A DNA stretch of 55,225 nt from Chthoniobacter flavus (GCA_945883435.1 CAMCXK010000009.1:1-55225), one strand, 5' to 3'; shown: positions 25,343 through 33,671, counted from the stretch's first letter. Made by a program: numbers and translations. Notes: generated by a model from the sequence alone, not told the origin.

Positions 25343-27513
25343 TCAAGCCGCAAACGCCCGTCGCTCCCGACCCCTCCCGGCGCGCTCCCCCGCCGCTTCG
25401 ACAGGATTTGGTGGAGCGCCACCAACGGCACCTGGGGAGGGCCTACCATATCCTGAAAAACCCGCTCAGCCTGGCCTACTTTCGTCTCCCGGCCCCTCAT
25501 CTCGAGGCCGCCCGTCGCTTCGACGGCACCACGCCACTGGCGCTCCTCCTCCCGGTCCTTCGCTCCTCCTCGCGCTATTGGCGGTCGCTTCCGGAACCGG
25601 CGGCTCTGGAAGAACTCTCGGCCCTTGCCAACCAGCTTGCGGCTGCGGGTCTTCTTCGGGTTCCCGCTCCCGGTGCGGAGGAGCGGGCCCGCCGTCTTCG
25701 CGAGTCCAAAAAAAACCACCGATTGGAAACGTGGGTTGGTCATGCCGTGTATTTCAAAAAGTCACTTTTCGATCCGGACGACCTGCTGAACCGCATCACT
25801 CCGGCTTTTGCTTGGATTTTCACCCCGGCTTGCCTGCTTCTGCTCGCCGGGTGTGTTCTCTTCACCCTGTGGGTCGTCTTGGGGCACGCGGACCGCTTGC
25901 ACGCATCGAGTGCGAATTTTTTCACCCTTCAAAATCTCATTTCCACCTGGCTGCTGTTCATTGGGGTGAAGGTGGTGCACGAGTTTGGCCACGCCATCAC
26001 CTGCAAGCGCTTCGGGGGAGAGGTTCACGAAATGGGGTTCATGTTCATCCTTTTCACCCCTTACCTCTTTTGCAACGTGAGCGACTCGTGGTTGGCCGAA
26101 AAACGCCAGCGCATTGCCGTGACCGCAGCGGGCATGCTGGTGGAAATCCTCCTTGCCTGCATCGCCGCCTGGGGATGGTTTGCGACCCAGCCCGGACTCC
26201 TTCACCAACTGTGCTTCAACACCATGGTCCTCTGCAGCGTCTCGACCGTGTTGTTCAATGGAAATCCCCTCATGAAATTCGACGGCTATTACATTTTGAC
26301 CGATCTTTTGGAAATTCCGAACCTGCGCGCGAAAAGCAATGCCTGGGTCACCGCCTGGGCCCAGCGCCACCTTCTCGGCATCGCTCCCAAGACCGCGCTG
26401 CCAGACACCCGCGAGATCGGGCCGGTTTTCGGAGTTTATGCCGTGGCGGCCTATCTTTACGGGTGGTTCCTGACATTTGCCATCGCGGGGCAAATCTTTG
26501 ATATCCTCAAGCCTCATGGCCTGGAAATCCTCAGCCGCACCTACGTCGGGTTGTTTCTTTTTGTCTCGCTCGGCTTGCCGTTTCTGCGGTTGCTCCGCAG
26601 TGTGAAGTCTTCCGGTGCCTCCATTCTCACCCCCAGGGCGCGTTGGATCGCTCTCTCGGCCCTAGGTTGCACCGGTGTTCTGTTTCTGATCCCGTTCACC
26701 GAGCGGGTGACCCGGTCCGCAGTGCTGGAACACCCCGCCGTCCATCACCTCTCGCCGCCGATTCCCGCGACGCTCACCGCCATTCTGGCCACCGAGGGAC
26801 AAGTGGTAAAAAAAGGCGATGTGCTCGCCTCCATGGAAAGCCGCCCGCTGGAGGCACGGCTCGCCGACTTGGCGTTTCAACGCGAGGCCGCCCATGTCCG
26901 CCTGCGCGCCGCCATCGCCTCCGGCACGGAAGAAGCCCGTCTTCTGGTCCCGGTCCAGGAAAAACACCTCCGTGAAATCGAGGAGGAGCTTCATGCGTTG
27001 GAAGCCCGCCGGGCCGCTTTGCAGCTTCTCGCCCCCTCGGATGGCATCGTGAGAACCCCGCGAACCTACGACCTGGTCGGCCGGGTCTTTTCTCCGGGCC
27101 AAGCCGTTCTTTCCCTGGGCGCCCTGCCCGGCGACCGCGTTCTTATCCCTTTGGACGAGAAGCAGGCCAAGCGGGTTCATGCCGGCCAAGAGGTGGAATT
27201 CTACTGGGACGCCCTGCCTCATACGACCGGAAGAGGGCGCATTGCCATCGTTCACCCCGGCCCGAGCGAATACCTTCCCGCGCCGGGACTGGCCAATCTT
27301 TTTGGAGGCGATGTTCCTGCGGAGATCGATCCCGCCACCGGTCAGCCCCGTCCCTCGATTCCCGTTTACGAAGCTGAAGCCGTTCTTGATGAGCCCTTGG
27401 CGCTTCGTCCGCAGGCCACCGGTCGCGCCTGCATCACCACCGCCCGATCCACCCTCGGATCGGCTCTCAAAGATCGAATCCTCGATTTGCTGAATCCCGA
27501 CTGGCGTCTCTGA
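25339..27513 (+). CDS. M50 site-2-protease/HlyD fusion protein
   Basis: A 724-residue multi-span membrane protein. The N-terminal ~130 residues are soluble and helical (HILKNPLSLAYFRLP and following), perhaps a PqqD-like winged helix. The M50 core has the zinc motif HEFGH at residues 214-218 and the third-ligand motif NPLMKFDGYY with Asp315, so the protease looks intact. After several helices, a C-terminal periplasmic part from about 460 has two lipoyl half-motifs around a coiled coil (ILATEGQVVKKGD and LAPSDGIVRTP), as in HlyD adaptors. The start is GTG at 25339, overlapping the upstream stop. It probably acts with the two preceding adaptors; substrate unknown. Confidence 0.8.
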   Translation: MIKPQTPVAPDPSRRAPPPLRQDLVERHQRHLGRAYHILKNPLSLAYFRLPAPHLEAARRFDGTTPLALLLPVLRSSSRYWRSLPEPAALEELSALANQLAAAGLLRVPAPGAEERARRLRESKKNHRLETWVGHAVYFKKSLFDPDDLLNRITPAFAWIFTPACLLLLAGCVLFTLWVVLGHADRLHASSANFFTLQNLISTWLLFIGVKVVHEFGHAITCKRFGGEVHEMGFMFILFTPYLFCNVSDSWLAEKRQRIAVTAAGMLVEILLACIAAWGWFATQPGLLHQLCFNTMVLCSVSTVLFNGNPLMKFDGYYILTDLLEIPNLRAKSNAWVTAWAQRHLLGIAPKTALPDTREIGPVFGVYAVAAYLYGWFLTFAIAGQIFDILKPHGLEILSRTYVGLFLFVSLGLPFLRLLRSVKSSGASILTPRARWIALSALGCTGVLFLIPFTERVTRSAVLEHPAVHHLSPPIPATLTAILATEGQVVKKGDVLASMESRPLEARLADLAFQREAAHVRLRAAIASGTEEARLLVPVQEKHLREIEEELHALEARRAALQLLAPSDGIVRTPRTYDLVGRVFSPGQAVLSLGALPGDRVLIPLDEKQAKRVHAGQEVEFYWDALPHTTGRGRIAIVHPGPSEYLPAPGLANLFGGDVPAEIDPATGQPRPSIPVYEAEAVLDEPLALRPQATGRACITTARSTLGSALKDRILDLLNPDWRL

Positions 27514-27580
27514 GCCGCCTGTTTGGAACCATCCGCCGAACCTCGCTGGCCGCATGACCCCGTCGCAAATCCGGGCAGCC

Positions 27581-27789
27581 ATGCGAATGGTTCTTCACGG
27601 AATTTCGTGGGTAAAACTGAAGCGCAAAGCGCTTGAAGGAGTAAAACAGCCAATGATTGATTCGCGACGCGATCCCATACCAACTTGCTTGCGTGGGAGT
27701 TGTGTCGCAGGGAGATCATTGGCACCCCGCCCCCAAAGGGGGATGAATTGGGCTTCCACCCACAAAAATCCACGAAGAACCATGCGAAT
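27581..27789. mobile_element. MITE-like element with imperfect terminal inverted repeats and 8-bp target duplication
   Basis: A 193-bp stretch (27589-27781) is bounded by inverted repeats. The left end begins GGTTCTTCACGGAATTTCGT and the reverse complement of the right end begins GGTTCTTCGTGGATTTTTGT; the first 24 positions match at 20. The sequence ATGCGAAT stands directly outside both ends (27581-27588 and 27782-27789) as a perfect direct repeat, the expected target-site duplication. No credible gene lies inside, so it is non-autonomous. Two internal hairpins are present (AAGCGC/GCGCTT at 27620-27634 and CCCCC/GGGGG at 27730-27742). GG-starting ends and 8-bp duplications recall ISL3-type elements, which is only a suggestion. 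Confidence 0.85.
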
Positions 27790-27866
27790 CTCCAGAAAAC
27801 CGTCCGCCGTGCCCTCCACCAATCATGAAGCCGTTTGATCGCGCGATACTTGGGAGGTTGATTTGC

Positions 27867-27901
27867 AAAAAAAGGCAGAACCAAGAGGTTCTGCCTTTTT
27901 T
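27867..27901 (-). terminator. Rho-independent terminator of the HU-like gene
   Basis: A perfect 9-bp stem GGCAGAACC/GGTTCTGCC (27874-27895) with a 4-base loop is flanked by an A-run on its left and a T-run on its right. It can terminate transcripts in either direction. It lies 25 bases beyond the stop of the minus-strand HU-like gene. Confidence 0.9.
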
Positions 27902-27925
27902 GAAAGTTTAAAAAGCGGTTTGAAA

Positions 27926-28246
27926 TCAGGCAACCGACTTGCTGCGCAACTCCTCCGTGCGCTGCAGAACACGCTGGCGCATGATCTTGCCCGAGGAAAA
28001 TTTTACGATCGCGCGGGGAGGGATTTCCACCTCGTCTTGTGGACGTTTCGGATTGCGCCCCACACGTTTCTTGGTCAGACGCACTTCGAAAACGCCGAAG
28101 TTGCGAAGTTCCACATTCTTTCCGGTGGCAAGGCCGTCCGTGATGCCCTCCAACGTGAGTTGGATGACGTCGAACACCTCTTGTTGGGTGAGACCGGTTT
28201 TTTTGCTGATGTCGATCACAAGATCGCGCTTGGTAAGGTTTGCCAT
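27926..28246 (-). CDS. HU/IHF-family DNA-binding protein
   Basis: A 106-residue nucleoid protein. The N-terminal helical part (MANLTKRDLVIDISKKTGL, then VFDVIQLTLEGI) and the beta-arm region with GRNPKRPQDEVEIPPRAIV, whose Asn-Pro marks the intercalating tip, are typical. The arm sequence and the length over 95 residues are closer to IHF-alpha-like proteins than to HU, but a single subunit type cannot be decided. It bends DNA and could assist sigma54 activation, since rpoN lies directly upstream on the same strand (83-base gap). Confidence 0.93.
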   Translation of the reverse strand: MANLTKRDLVIDISKKTGLTQQEVFDVIQLTLEGITDGLATGKNVELRNFGVFEVRLTKKRVGRNPKRPQDEVEIPPRAIVKFSSGKIMRQRVLQRTEELRSKSVA

Positions 28247-28329
28247 AGGGTTTCGTGATTAACGTATTCCAAAGAAATTGGCAAGGCTCTTTTTTTAAGA
28301 GGCCCAGCCGGATAACCGCGGCGGGGCAG

Positions 28330-29706
28330 TTAAACTTCAAACGACTTGCGCAGCGGACTTGGCAAAATACCCAGTTGCTCGCGGTATTTGGCGACTGTTC
28401 GTCTGGCCACAGCCAACCCGCGTTCGGCAAGAAGTTTGACAATCGCCTGATCGCTGAGCGGATTGCGCCCATCCTCCTCGCGCACGATTTGGGCGATTGC
28501 TTGGCGCACGCTTTCATTGCTGACCGTTTCCCCGTCGGAGTTCGTGTAGCCGTGCGTGAAGAAGTATTTCATTTCAAAGACTCCCTGCGGAGTGGTCATG
28601 AATTTTCCTGCCACCGCCCGGCTCACAGTGGTTTCATGCACGCCCACGGCATCCGCCACTTGACCCATGGTCATTGGCTTGAGTTGGGCGGCGCCGGATT
28701 CCATGAACTCGCGTTGGCGCTGCACGATCTCGCGCGCAATTTGGAGGATCGTGTGCTGGCGTTGTTGGATGCTTTTAATGAAAAAATTGCCCCCCCGGAT
28801 TTTATCGCGGAGGTAATCGCGCACTTCTTTCGATTGGTCGCCGAGCATGTCTTTGTAATCATCGGAAATGCGCAACCTCGGCACTTCGTCGCTGTTCAGG
28901 CTGACAGAAAAATCCTCCCCGTCCCGCTCCACAAGCACTTCCGGTGTCACGGTGGAATTTGTATCGAGTCCATAAGCCCTTCCAGGAACGGGATCCAGCC
29001 GCGAAATCACCTCCGCCGCGCGCTGGACCTCCGCCAGATCCACATCCAAGGCTTTTGCAATCTCCCCCAGGCGCCGCCGGCCCAGTTCGTCCAAATAGTG
29101 CCGGACAATCCGTCCCTCGGTGCCGTATTGACGCCCTTGGCTGCGCAGTTGCAGAAAAAGCGCCTCCCCCAGTGTGCGGGCCCCCACGCCGGGAGGATCG
29201 AAATCCTGCACTTTTTCAAGAACCCGCTCCACGACTTCCGGCGGGGCTTCAAGTGATTCCGCAATTTCGGCTGTGGACACGCGGAGATAACCGCCCTCGT
29301 CAAGATTGCCGATCATTTCGGCGCCGATGCGGGCCTCCATGGCGGGCCAAGAGGCGGTGAGCAATTGCTCCAGCAGATGCTCGCGCAACGTGGGGGGACG
29401 CACCTGGGAATCCAAAAAATGCTCCCGGCGTTCCAGCGACTCGCGGGTCCAAGGCTCTGCCACGGCGCGCTGCGCGTAATAATCGTTCCACTGGTCGTCC
29501 AGCGTTGTGGAGGCCTCCCGCTCGGCCGGTTCCGTGGGTTTTTCCGGAACCATTTCCTCAAGGGCGGGATTCGCCCGCAGTTCCGCGTCCACCAGTTGGC
29601 GCAACTCGGCCAGCGGAGCCTGCAATACCTGCAGGCTCTGCTGCATCTGCGGCGACAATGCCTGCTGCATTGCCATCCGTGCGACTTGTTGCATCCCGGT
29701 TGCCAT
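28330..29706 (-). CDS. rpoN: RNA polymerase sigma-54 factor
   Basis: A 458-residue protein. The N-terminal Gln/Leu-rich activator-interacting region I reads MQQALSPQMQQSLQVLQAPL. The core-binding region follows a short acidic linker. The C-terminal DNA-binding part has a helix-turn-helix (MGQVADAVGVHETTVSRAV) and the RpoN box ARRTVAKYRE. It recognises -24/-12 promoters and needs AAA+ activators, none of which is in the window. The ATG at 29706 gives MATGMQQVARM; an in-frame start at 29745 is less likely. Confidence 0.96.
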   Translation of the reverse strand: MATGMQQVARMAMQQALSPQMQQSLQVLQAPLAELRQLVDAELRANPALEEMVPEKPTEPAEREASTTLDDQWNDYYAQRAVAEPWTRESLERREHFLDSQVRPPTLREHLLEQLLTASWPAMEARIGAEMIGNLDEGGYLRVSTAEIAESLEAPPEVVERVLEKVQDFDPPGVGARTLGEALFLQLRSQGRQYGTEGRIVRHYLDELGRRRLGEIAKALDVDLAEVQRAAEVISRLDPVPGRAYGLDTNSTVTPEVLVERDGEDFSVSLNSDEVPRLRISDDYKDMLGDQSKEVRDYLRDKIRGGNFFIKSIQQRQHTILQIAREIVQRQREFMESGAAQLKPMTMGQVADAVGVHETTVSRAVAGKFMTTPQGVFEMKYFFTHGYTNSDGETVSNESVRQAIAQIVREEDGRNPLSDQAIVKLLAERGLAVARRTVAKYREQLGILPSPLRKSFEV

Positions 29707-29772
29707 GAACGAACCAAAATTCAGGCACGGGGATTGCTTTCGCAAGCAATTTTCACGCCATCAAATCGATTC

Positions 29773-31320
29773 TTAAACAAGATCTCCCGCGTCAAGTTTC
29801 CGCAAAAAACCGGCGGCCTCGCCAAGGATGGCTTCGCGCTCGCCCGCGGGGCGTTTCAGCCAGGCCTTGACCATCATGGCTGTGCGGGGATTCCGCCCGA
29901 GGAGTTGGGTGTGGCGGTCGTAGAAATCCCAGTAGAGCAAATTGAACGGACACGCGCCGGAGCCGGATTTTTTAGCCGGATCATAGGAGCATCCGCTGCA
30001 GTAGTTGCTCATTTTTGAAATGTAGGAGGCCGACGAGGCGTAGGGTTTCGTGGCCATGAAGCCGCCGTCCGCATGAAGAGCCATGCCCAGCACATTGGCG
30101 GCCATCACCCACTCGTGCGCGTCCACATACATGTCTAAAAACCAATCGTGGGCCTGCTGAGGATCGATTCCGGCGATCAGGCAGAAGTTTCCCAGAATCA
30201 TGAGGCGCTGGATGTGATGGTTGTAGGCCGAGTCGATCGCCTCGCGAAGCACCGTGGACAGGCAATGCATGCGTGTGTTTCCGCTACGGAAAAATGCTGG
30301 AAGACGGCGCCGGGCCTCGAGAGCGTTCACTTGCAGGTAATCCGGCATTTTCAGCCAGTAGACTCCGTTGACGAATTCCCGCCAGCCAATGATCTGCCGG
30401 ATGAACCCCTCGGTGGCTGCCAGTGGTGCGAGACCCGCACGATAAGCACTTTCGGCCGCGCGCACACATTCCAGAGGCGCCAGCAAGCCGATATTCAGGG
30501 GGCCGGAGATGAGGCTGTGAAACATGGTGGGCGAGTCTTGAAGCATCAAATCCTGGTAGTCGCCGAACCGGACCAATCGTTGACGAACGAAGGTGTCGAG
30601 TCCCTCCAAAGCCCCTTCGCGGGTGACCGGAAGCCAACAATTTCCTGCCGGGCCGGTGCCCTCGGGAAAGGCCTCTTCCACATCCCTCGAGACTTGTGCA
30701 ACCAGGGAACTGGGATCGGCTTGAACGACCGGCGGGCGCGGAGGCCGGGGAGCGCCATCGCGTTTCCAATCAGACACCGTGCGACGATTGGCGGCATCAA
30801 AATTCCAAGCTCCCCCGGTAGGGGTCCCGTCGGCCTCGACCAAAACCCCCAATCGTGAGCGCACGGCGCGGTAGTGGTTTTCCATCAGCAACCGTTTCTT
30901 TCCGGCTGCCCCCTTGGAAAACTCGGCACGGGAGACGAGAAATTGGCGGGTCGGGAAAATCCGGCAGGTAGTCCCTGTGAAATCGGCCATGTTTTCGATC
31001 ACGCGGGCTTGAGACCAAGTATTGGCTTCCATGAGCCAGAGACCATCCGGAGAGAACTGGCGGACATGCTCGCGCCACGCCTGGTCCAAACCCGTTGAAC
31101 TTGGAAGCGCGTGGTAATCGACGTTCCATCCTTCGCTTCGCAGCCACTCAGCGTGATGTCGCATGGCCGAGTAGTGGAAAACCCGTTTGGAGCGATGCAT
31201 GCGAGGAAATTCCTCCCGGGCCTCCACCATCAGAAGCTGATCCCCGGCTTGATCGGCGGCTTCCAGCGCCGGGTGGTCTCGGCACAGTTGGTCTCCCAGC
31301 ACAAGAATGGTTCGTCCCAT
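29773..31320 (-). CDS. Cryptochrome/photolyase-family protein (FeS-BCP type)
   Basis: A 515-residue protein of the iron-sulfur bacterial cryptochrome/(6-4) photolyase group. The N-terminal domain starts TILVLGDQLCRDHPAL, typical of this group. The C-terminal FAD domain includes the helical region around GWREFVNGVYWLKMP and HHIQRLMILGNFCLIAG. Cysteines for the [4Fe-4S] cluster appear in NYCSGCSYD and CPFN. It would repair UV photoproducts or sense light. The start at 31320 gives MGRTILVLG; a start four codons earlier is possible. It is oriented like rpoN, 66 bases upstream. Confidence 0.92.
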   Translation of the reverse strand: MGRTILVLGDQLCRDHPALEAADQAGDQLLMVEAREEFPRMHRSKRVFHYSAMRHHAEWLRSEGWNVDYHALPSSTGLDQAWREHVRQFSPDGLWLMEANTWSQARVIENMADFTGTTCRIFPTRQFLVSRAEFSKGAAGKKRLLMENHYRAVRSRLGVLVEADGTPTGGAWNFDAANRRTVSDWKRDGAPRPPRPPVVQADPSSLVAQVSRDVEEAFPEGTGPAGNCWLPVTREGALEGLDTFVRQRLVRFGDYQDLMLQDSPTMFHSLISGPLNIGLLAPLECVRAAESAYRAGLAPLAATEGFIRQIIGWREFVNGVYWLKMPDYLQVNALEARRRLPAFFRSGNTRMHCLSTVLREAIDSAYNHHIQRLMILGNFCLIAGIDPQQAHDWFLDMYVDAHEWVMAANVLGMALHADGGFMATKPYASSASYISKMSNYCSGCSYDPAKKSGSGACPFNLLYWDFYDRHTQLLGRNPRTAMMVKAWLKRPAGEREAILGEAAGFLRKLDAGDLV

Positions 31321-31374
31321 TCGCCTACCCAACGCGATCCGGAGGTGTTGTGCAATCGGCGAGTCTCAGGCCAA

Positions 31375-31408
31375 CAAAAAAAGACACCCGCCGTTTAAAG
31401 CGGGTGTC
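31375..31408 (-). terminator. Terminator of the RRM protein gene
   Basis: GACACCCGC (31383-31391) and GCGGGTGTC (31400-31408) form a perfect 9-bp stem with an 8-base loop, followed on the minus strand by a run of eight T (31382-31375). It lies 28 bases after the stop of the RNA-binding protein gene and separates it from the photolyase gene. Confidence 0.9.
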
Positions 31409-31435
31409 CTGTGTTGAAAAACCTGTGAGCAGATT

Positions 31436-31858
31436 TTAGCGACGGCCGAAGTCGCGGCGTCCACCACCGCCTCCTCCACCACCACCGCGGTAGTCACGGC
31501 GGTCATCGCGGTATCCACCGCCTCCTCCGCCACCGCCACCGCCGCCACGGAACTCACGACGGGGGCCGTCAAACCGGCCACCGCCACCACCACCACCCGG
31601 AGGGCGGTCTTCGCGTGGGCGAGCTTCATTGACGGTTAGCGCCCGGCCATCGAGCTCTTTGCCGTGGAGTTGATTGACGGCGGCCTGCGCTTCGGCGTCG
31701 CTCGCCATGGTGACGAATGCGAATCCGCGTGAGCGGCCGGTGAATTTGTCTTGCATCAGCATGACTTCGGAAACCGCACCGCACTGCGAGAACAGGTCCT
31801 GGATGGCAATCTCGGTCGTGTTGAACGACAGGTTGCCGACGTAGAGTTTATTACCCAT
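31436..31858 (-). CDS. RRM-domain RNA-binding protein with glycine/arginine-rich tail
   Basis: A 140-residue protein. The RNA recognition motif occupies about residues 3-82, with RNP2 KLYVGNLSF and RNP1 RGFAFVTM. The remaining ~55 residues are poly-Gly tracts interrupted by Arg, Asp and Tyr, resembling eukaryotic-type glycine-rich and cyanobacterial Rbp proteins, which are often cold-induced. Role: binding single-stranded RNA, perhaps as a chaperone. The start at 31858 ([10 protein letters not shown]) is chosen because the frame upstream of it is non-conserved leader. A palindrome and a candidate promoter lie in the 5' region. Confidence 0.92.
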   Translation of the reverse strand: MGNKLYVGNLSFNTTEIAIQDLFSQCGAVSEVMLMQDKFTGRSRGFAFVTMASDAEAQAAVNQLHGKELDGRALTVNEARPREDRPPGGGGGGGRFDGPRREFRGGGGGGGGGGGYRDDRRDYRGGGGGGGGGRRDFGRR

Positions 31859-32189
31859 GTTTTTGTATTGGAATGCTTGGAGATCGAGGCCTGTTCCCGA
31901 CTGCCGGGTTTCAAACTGCCCGGAAATCCGATTTCCGGGAGGTCCACCAAATCCTGATCGCTTCTGCAAGTTTTCTTATTCGCCTTTTTCCTGCGGTTGG
32001 CAAATAGAATTTTCTCTCCGCTTGACAATCAAAGCCCTGCGGCGCTCGCCTCGGGAAAGAAGTCTCCGGTAAAAGGCCGGATCGCGAACCCTGTATTTCT
32101 GGAGGGGCAGGGGATCTGAGTCCCTGCCGGGAGGGGCGCTCCACACCCGATTTCGCGCCGCCTCCCGGCCCTGAACTCCGGGGGAAATT
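31859..32189 (-). promoter_or_regulatory. Long leader and candidate promoter of the RRM gene
   Basis: This 331-base gap has no supportable gene. On the minus strand TTGTCA (32028-32023) and TATTTG (32006-32001) are 16 bases apart, a plausible promoter, giving a leader of about 135 bases. Within the leader CCCGGAAA and TTTCCGGG (31919-31939) form a perfect hairpin about 60 bases before the start codon. Further upstream GGCAGGG/CCCTGCC (32106-32128) could form another hairpin near the end of the 62-residue gene. Confidence 0.5.
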
Positions 32190-32378
32190 TCAACGGGCGT
32201 ATTCCACTTTCACACGGCGGAGACGGCCGTTTTTGCGAATGACAACGCGTCCGCTTTCCAGAAGGTCGACCATCGCGGCGATGGTTTCACGGCTGTTGCG
32301 GGCGCAGGATCCGACGATTGAAACGAGTTCGCCGAGGGAGTATTTGGTCCGGTTGATTTTTTTGTAGATGTTTTTCAT
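32190..32378 (-). CDS. Small basic protein of unknown function (62 residues)
   Basis: I do not recognise a family. The protein is compact and basic (MKNIYKKINRTKYSLGELV and onward) with a helix-rich centre (NSRETIAAMVDLLESGRV) and a beta-hairpin-like basic end (IRKNGRLRRVKVEY), a pattern compatible with a small winged-helix nucleic-acid-binding fold. The ATG at 32378 is chosen; a GTG at 32411 would add eleven residues. Neither start has a convincing Shine-Dalgarno sequence. It lies between the RRM gene and the end of the dcw-aroE cluster, all on the minus strand. Confidence 0.55.
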   Translation of the reverse strand: MKNIYKKINRTKYSLGELVSIVGSCARNSRETIAAMVDLLESGRVVIRKNGRLRRVKVEYAR

Positions 32379-32442
32379 ATGATGAGTGGTTGTTATCTTT
32401 GACAAACCCACACCCGGAGCCGTTCAAACTTTTTTTGCCTCA

Positions 32443-32748
32443 TCAAAAGAGGCTGAAGCACGCGGCAAAAAATGTCAGAGCCACGGCGGTCGCAACAAGC
32501 CCTCCCGTCCACCGCACAAGTCCTTCGCGCAAGCCTCCCCGCCCATTGTGGAGCAAAAGGCCCGCACACGCCATCCAAACAAGGGGAACTACAAAAAACC
32601 AAAAGCTGTGTTCGGCAAGCCAGACGGGAAATACCGGGAAGGAATCCGCCACGTTGGCGGCAAATCCCGCGGATTTAAGCAGGACATGCAGAGCAAGAAT
32701 TCCGAGGGAGACAAAAACAAACTGGGTGAGCGCGATAGTGAGGATCAT
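32443..32748 (-). CDS. Small membrane protein of unknown function downstream of aroE
   Basis: A 101-residue protein with three probable transmembrane helices (ILTIALTQFVFVSLGILAL, WFFVVPLVWMACAGLLL, and GGLVATAVALTFFAACF). The ATG overlaps the aroE stop as ATGA, so it is translated as part of the aroE end of the dcw cluster. No family is recognised. The position suggests envelope function, but this is inference only. Confidence 0.65.
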   Translation of the reverse strand: MILTIALTQFVFVSLGILALHVLLKSAGFAANVADSFPVFPVWLAEHSFWFFVVPLVWMACAGLLLHNGRGGLREGLVRWTGGLVATAVALTFFAACFSLF

Positions 32749-33671
32749 GTGTTGGAAAGAAGGGCTCTGCGCATCACGTCGAGTGGTGCAATGCGGTGGA
32801 ACCAGCATTCAAAAGACAGTGCTCCCTGGTGGAGAAGCATGGCGAGGCCATTTGCCGCTTTCGCTCCCGCTCCCCGGGCGGCGACGACCAAGGGAGTATC
32901 CCCGCCGGCGTAAACCGTGTCGTATACCATCAAGCCGCGCCGCATCGCATCGACGGATAGTGCCGGTGGATCCCCCGGGCGCATGCCGATGGACGAAGCG
33001 TTGACCACCAAATCCACATTCGCGCACTCGGCTGCAAGAGCTGCGGTGTCCCAAGGAACGGACTTCACGCCGGTTCCATGCCTTTGGGAAAAAAACGAGT
33101 CGAGGTCGTCCGCTATCGCCTTGGATTTTTCCATGGTTCGATTGACCAGAACGAGTTGCTGACAGCCTTGCATGGCGCAATGGACCGCAATCGCCCGTCC
33201 CGCACCTCCGCCGGCCCCGAGGACCATAATGCGCAATTCGGCAATGGCGGCTCCGAATTCCTCCAGAACAGCGGCCGCGAAGCCCGGCCCGTCGGTATTC
33301 CGTCCGATCGTCCGCCCGTCTTCAAAAAGAATGGTGTTAACGCTTCCACTGCGTCGAGCGAAGTCGTCCGCTTCATCCACAAAATCCAAAGCGGCAGCCT
33401 TGTGCGGGATTGTGACATTCAAGCCGCGGCATCCCTGCCTCGCCAAAGCGGCCACGGTCTCCGCGAACAATTCCGGTCGCGCATGAACGCGGGCGTATTG
33501 CATTTCCAGACCGCACGACCGAAGGGCCGCGTTGTGAAAAAACGGCGACTTCGAGTGGGAGACAGGATCGCCTACAACAGCTAGTCCAACCGGGGGATGG
33601 AATGAGCGGAGATCGAGTTTTCCGGACAGCATGTCGCCGGCTGGAATCACCTCGGGCAAATAATCGCTCAC
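32745..33671 (-). CDS. aroE: Shikimate dehydrogenase
   Basis: A 308-residue enzyme that reduces 3-dehydroshikimate with NADPH in aromatic amino-acid synthesis. Diagnostic pieces are VVGDPVSHSKSPFFHNAAL, LNVTIPHK (catalytic Lys), GRNTDGPGF (catalytic Asp) and the Rossmann motif VLGAGGGAGRA with the NRT NADP-phosphate site. The start is GTG at 33671; an ATG at 33632 is an alternative that still includes all motifs. It follows ftsZ by 49 bases on the same strand and is coupled to the small membrane protein after it. Confidence 0.93.
   Translation of the reverse strand: MSDYLPEVIPAGDMLSGKLDLRSFHPPVGLAVVGDPVSHSKSPFFHNAALRSCGLEMQYARVHARPELFAETVAALARQGCRGLNVTIPHKAAALDFVDEADDFARRSGSVNTILFEDGRTIGRNTDGPGFAAAVLEEFGAAIAELRIMVLGAGGGAGRAIAVHCAMQGCQQLVLVNRTMEKSKAIADDLDSFFSQRHGTGVKSVPWDTAALAAECANVDLVVNASSIGMRPGDPPALSVDAMRRGLMVYDTVYAGGDTPLVVAARGAGAKAANGLAMLLHQGALSFECWFHRIAPLDVMRRALLSNT

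Noticed and set aside
28270-28305. Hairpin GGCTCTT/AAGAGGCC around an A/T run, as a possible rpoN terminator
   Set aside because: On the minus strand the run is A rather than T and lies in the loop, so it does not have terminator form; it is also in the upstream region of the HU gene.
27366-28517. A 383-codon minus-strand frame running through the MITE, terminator and HU gene
   Set aside because: It crosses a terminator and three unrelated features and overlaps the HU gene in another frame; its composition is random.
31436-31620. Repeated CCACCG-rich DNA that looks like a satellite
   Set aside because: It is the codon pattern of poly-Gly tracts in the RRM protein tail.
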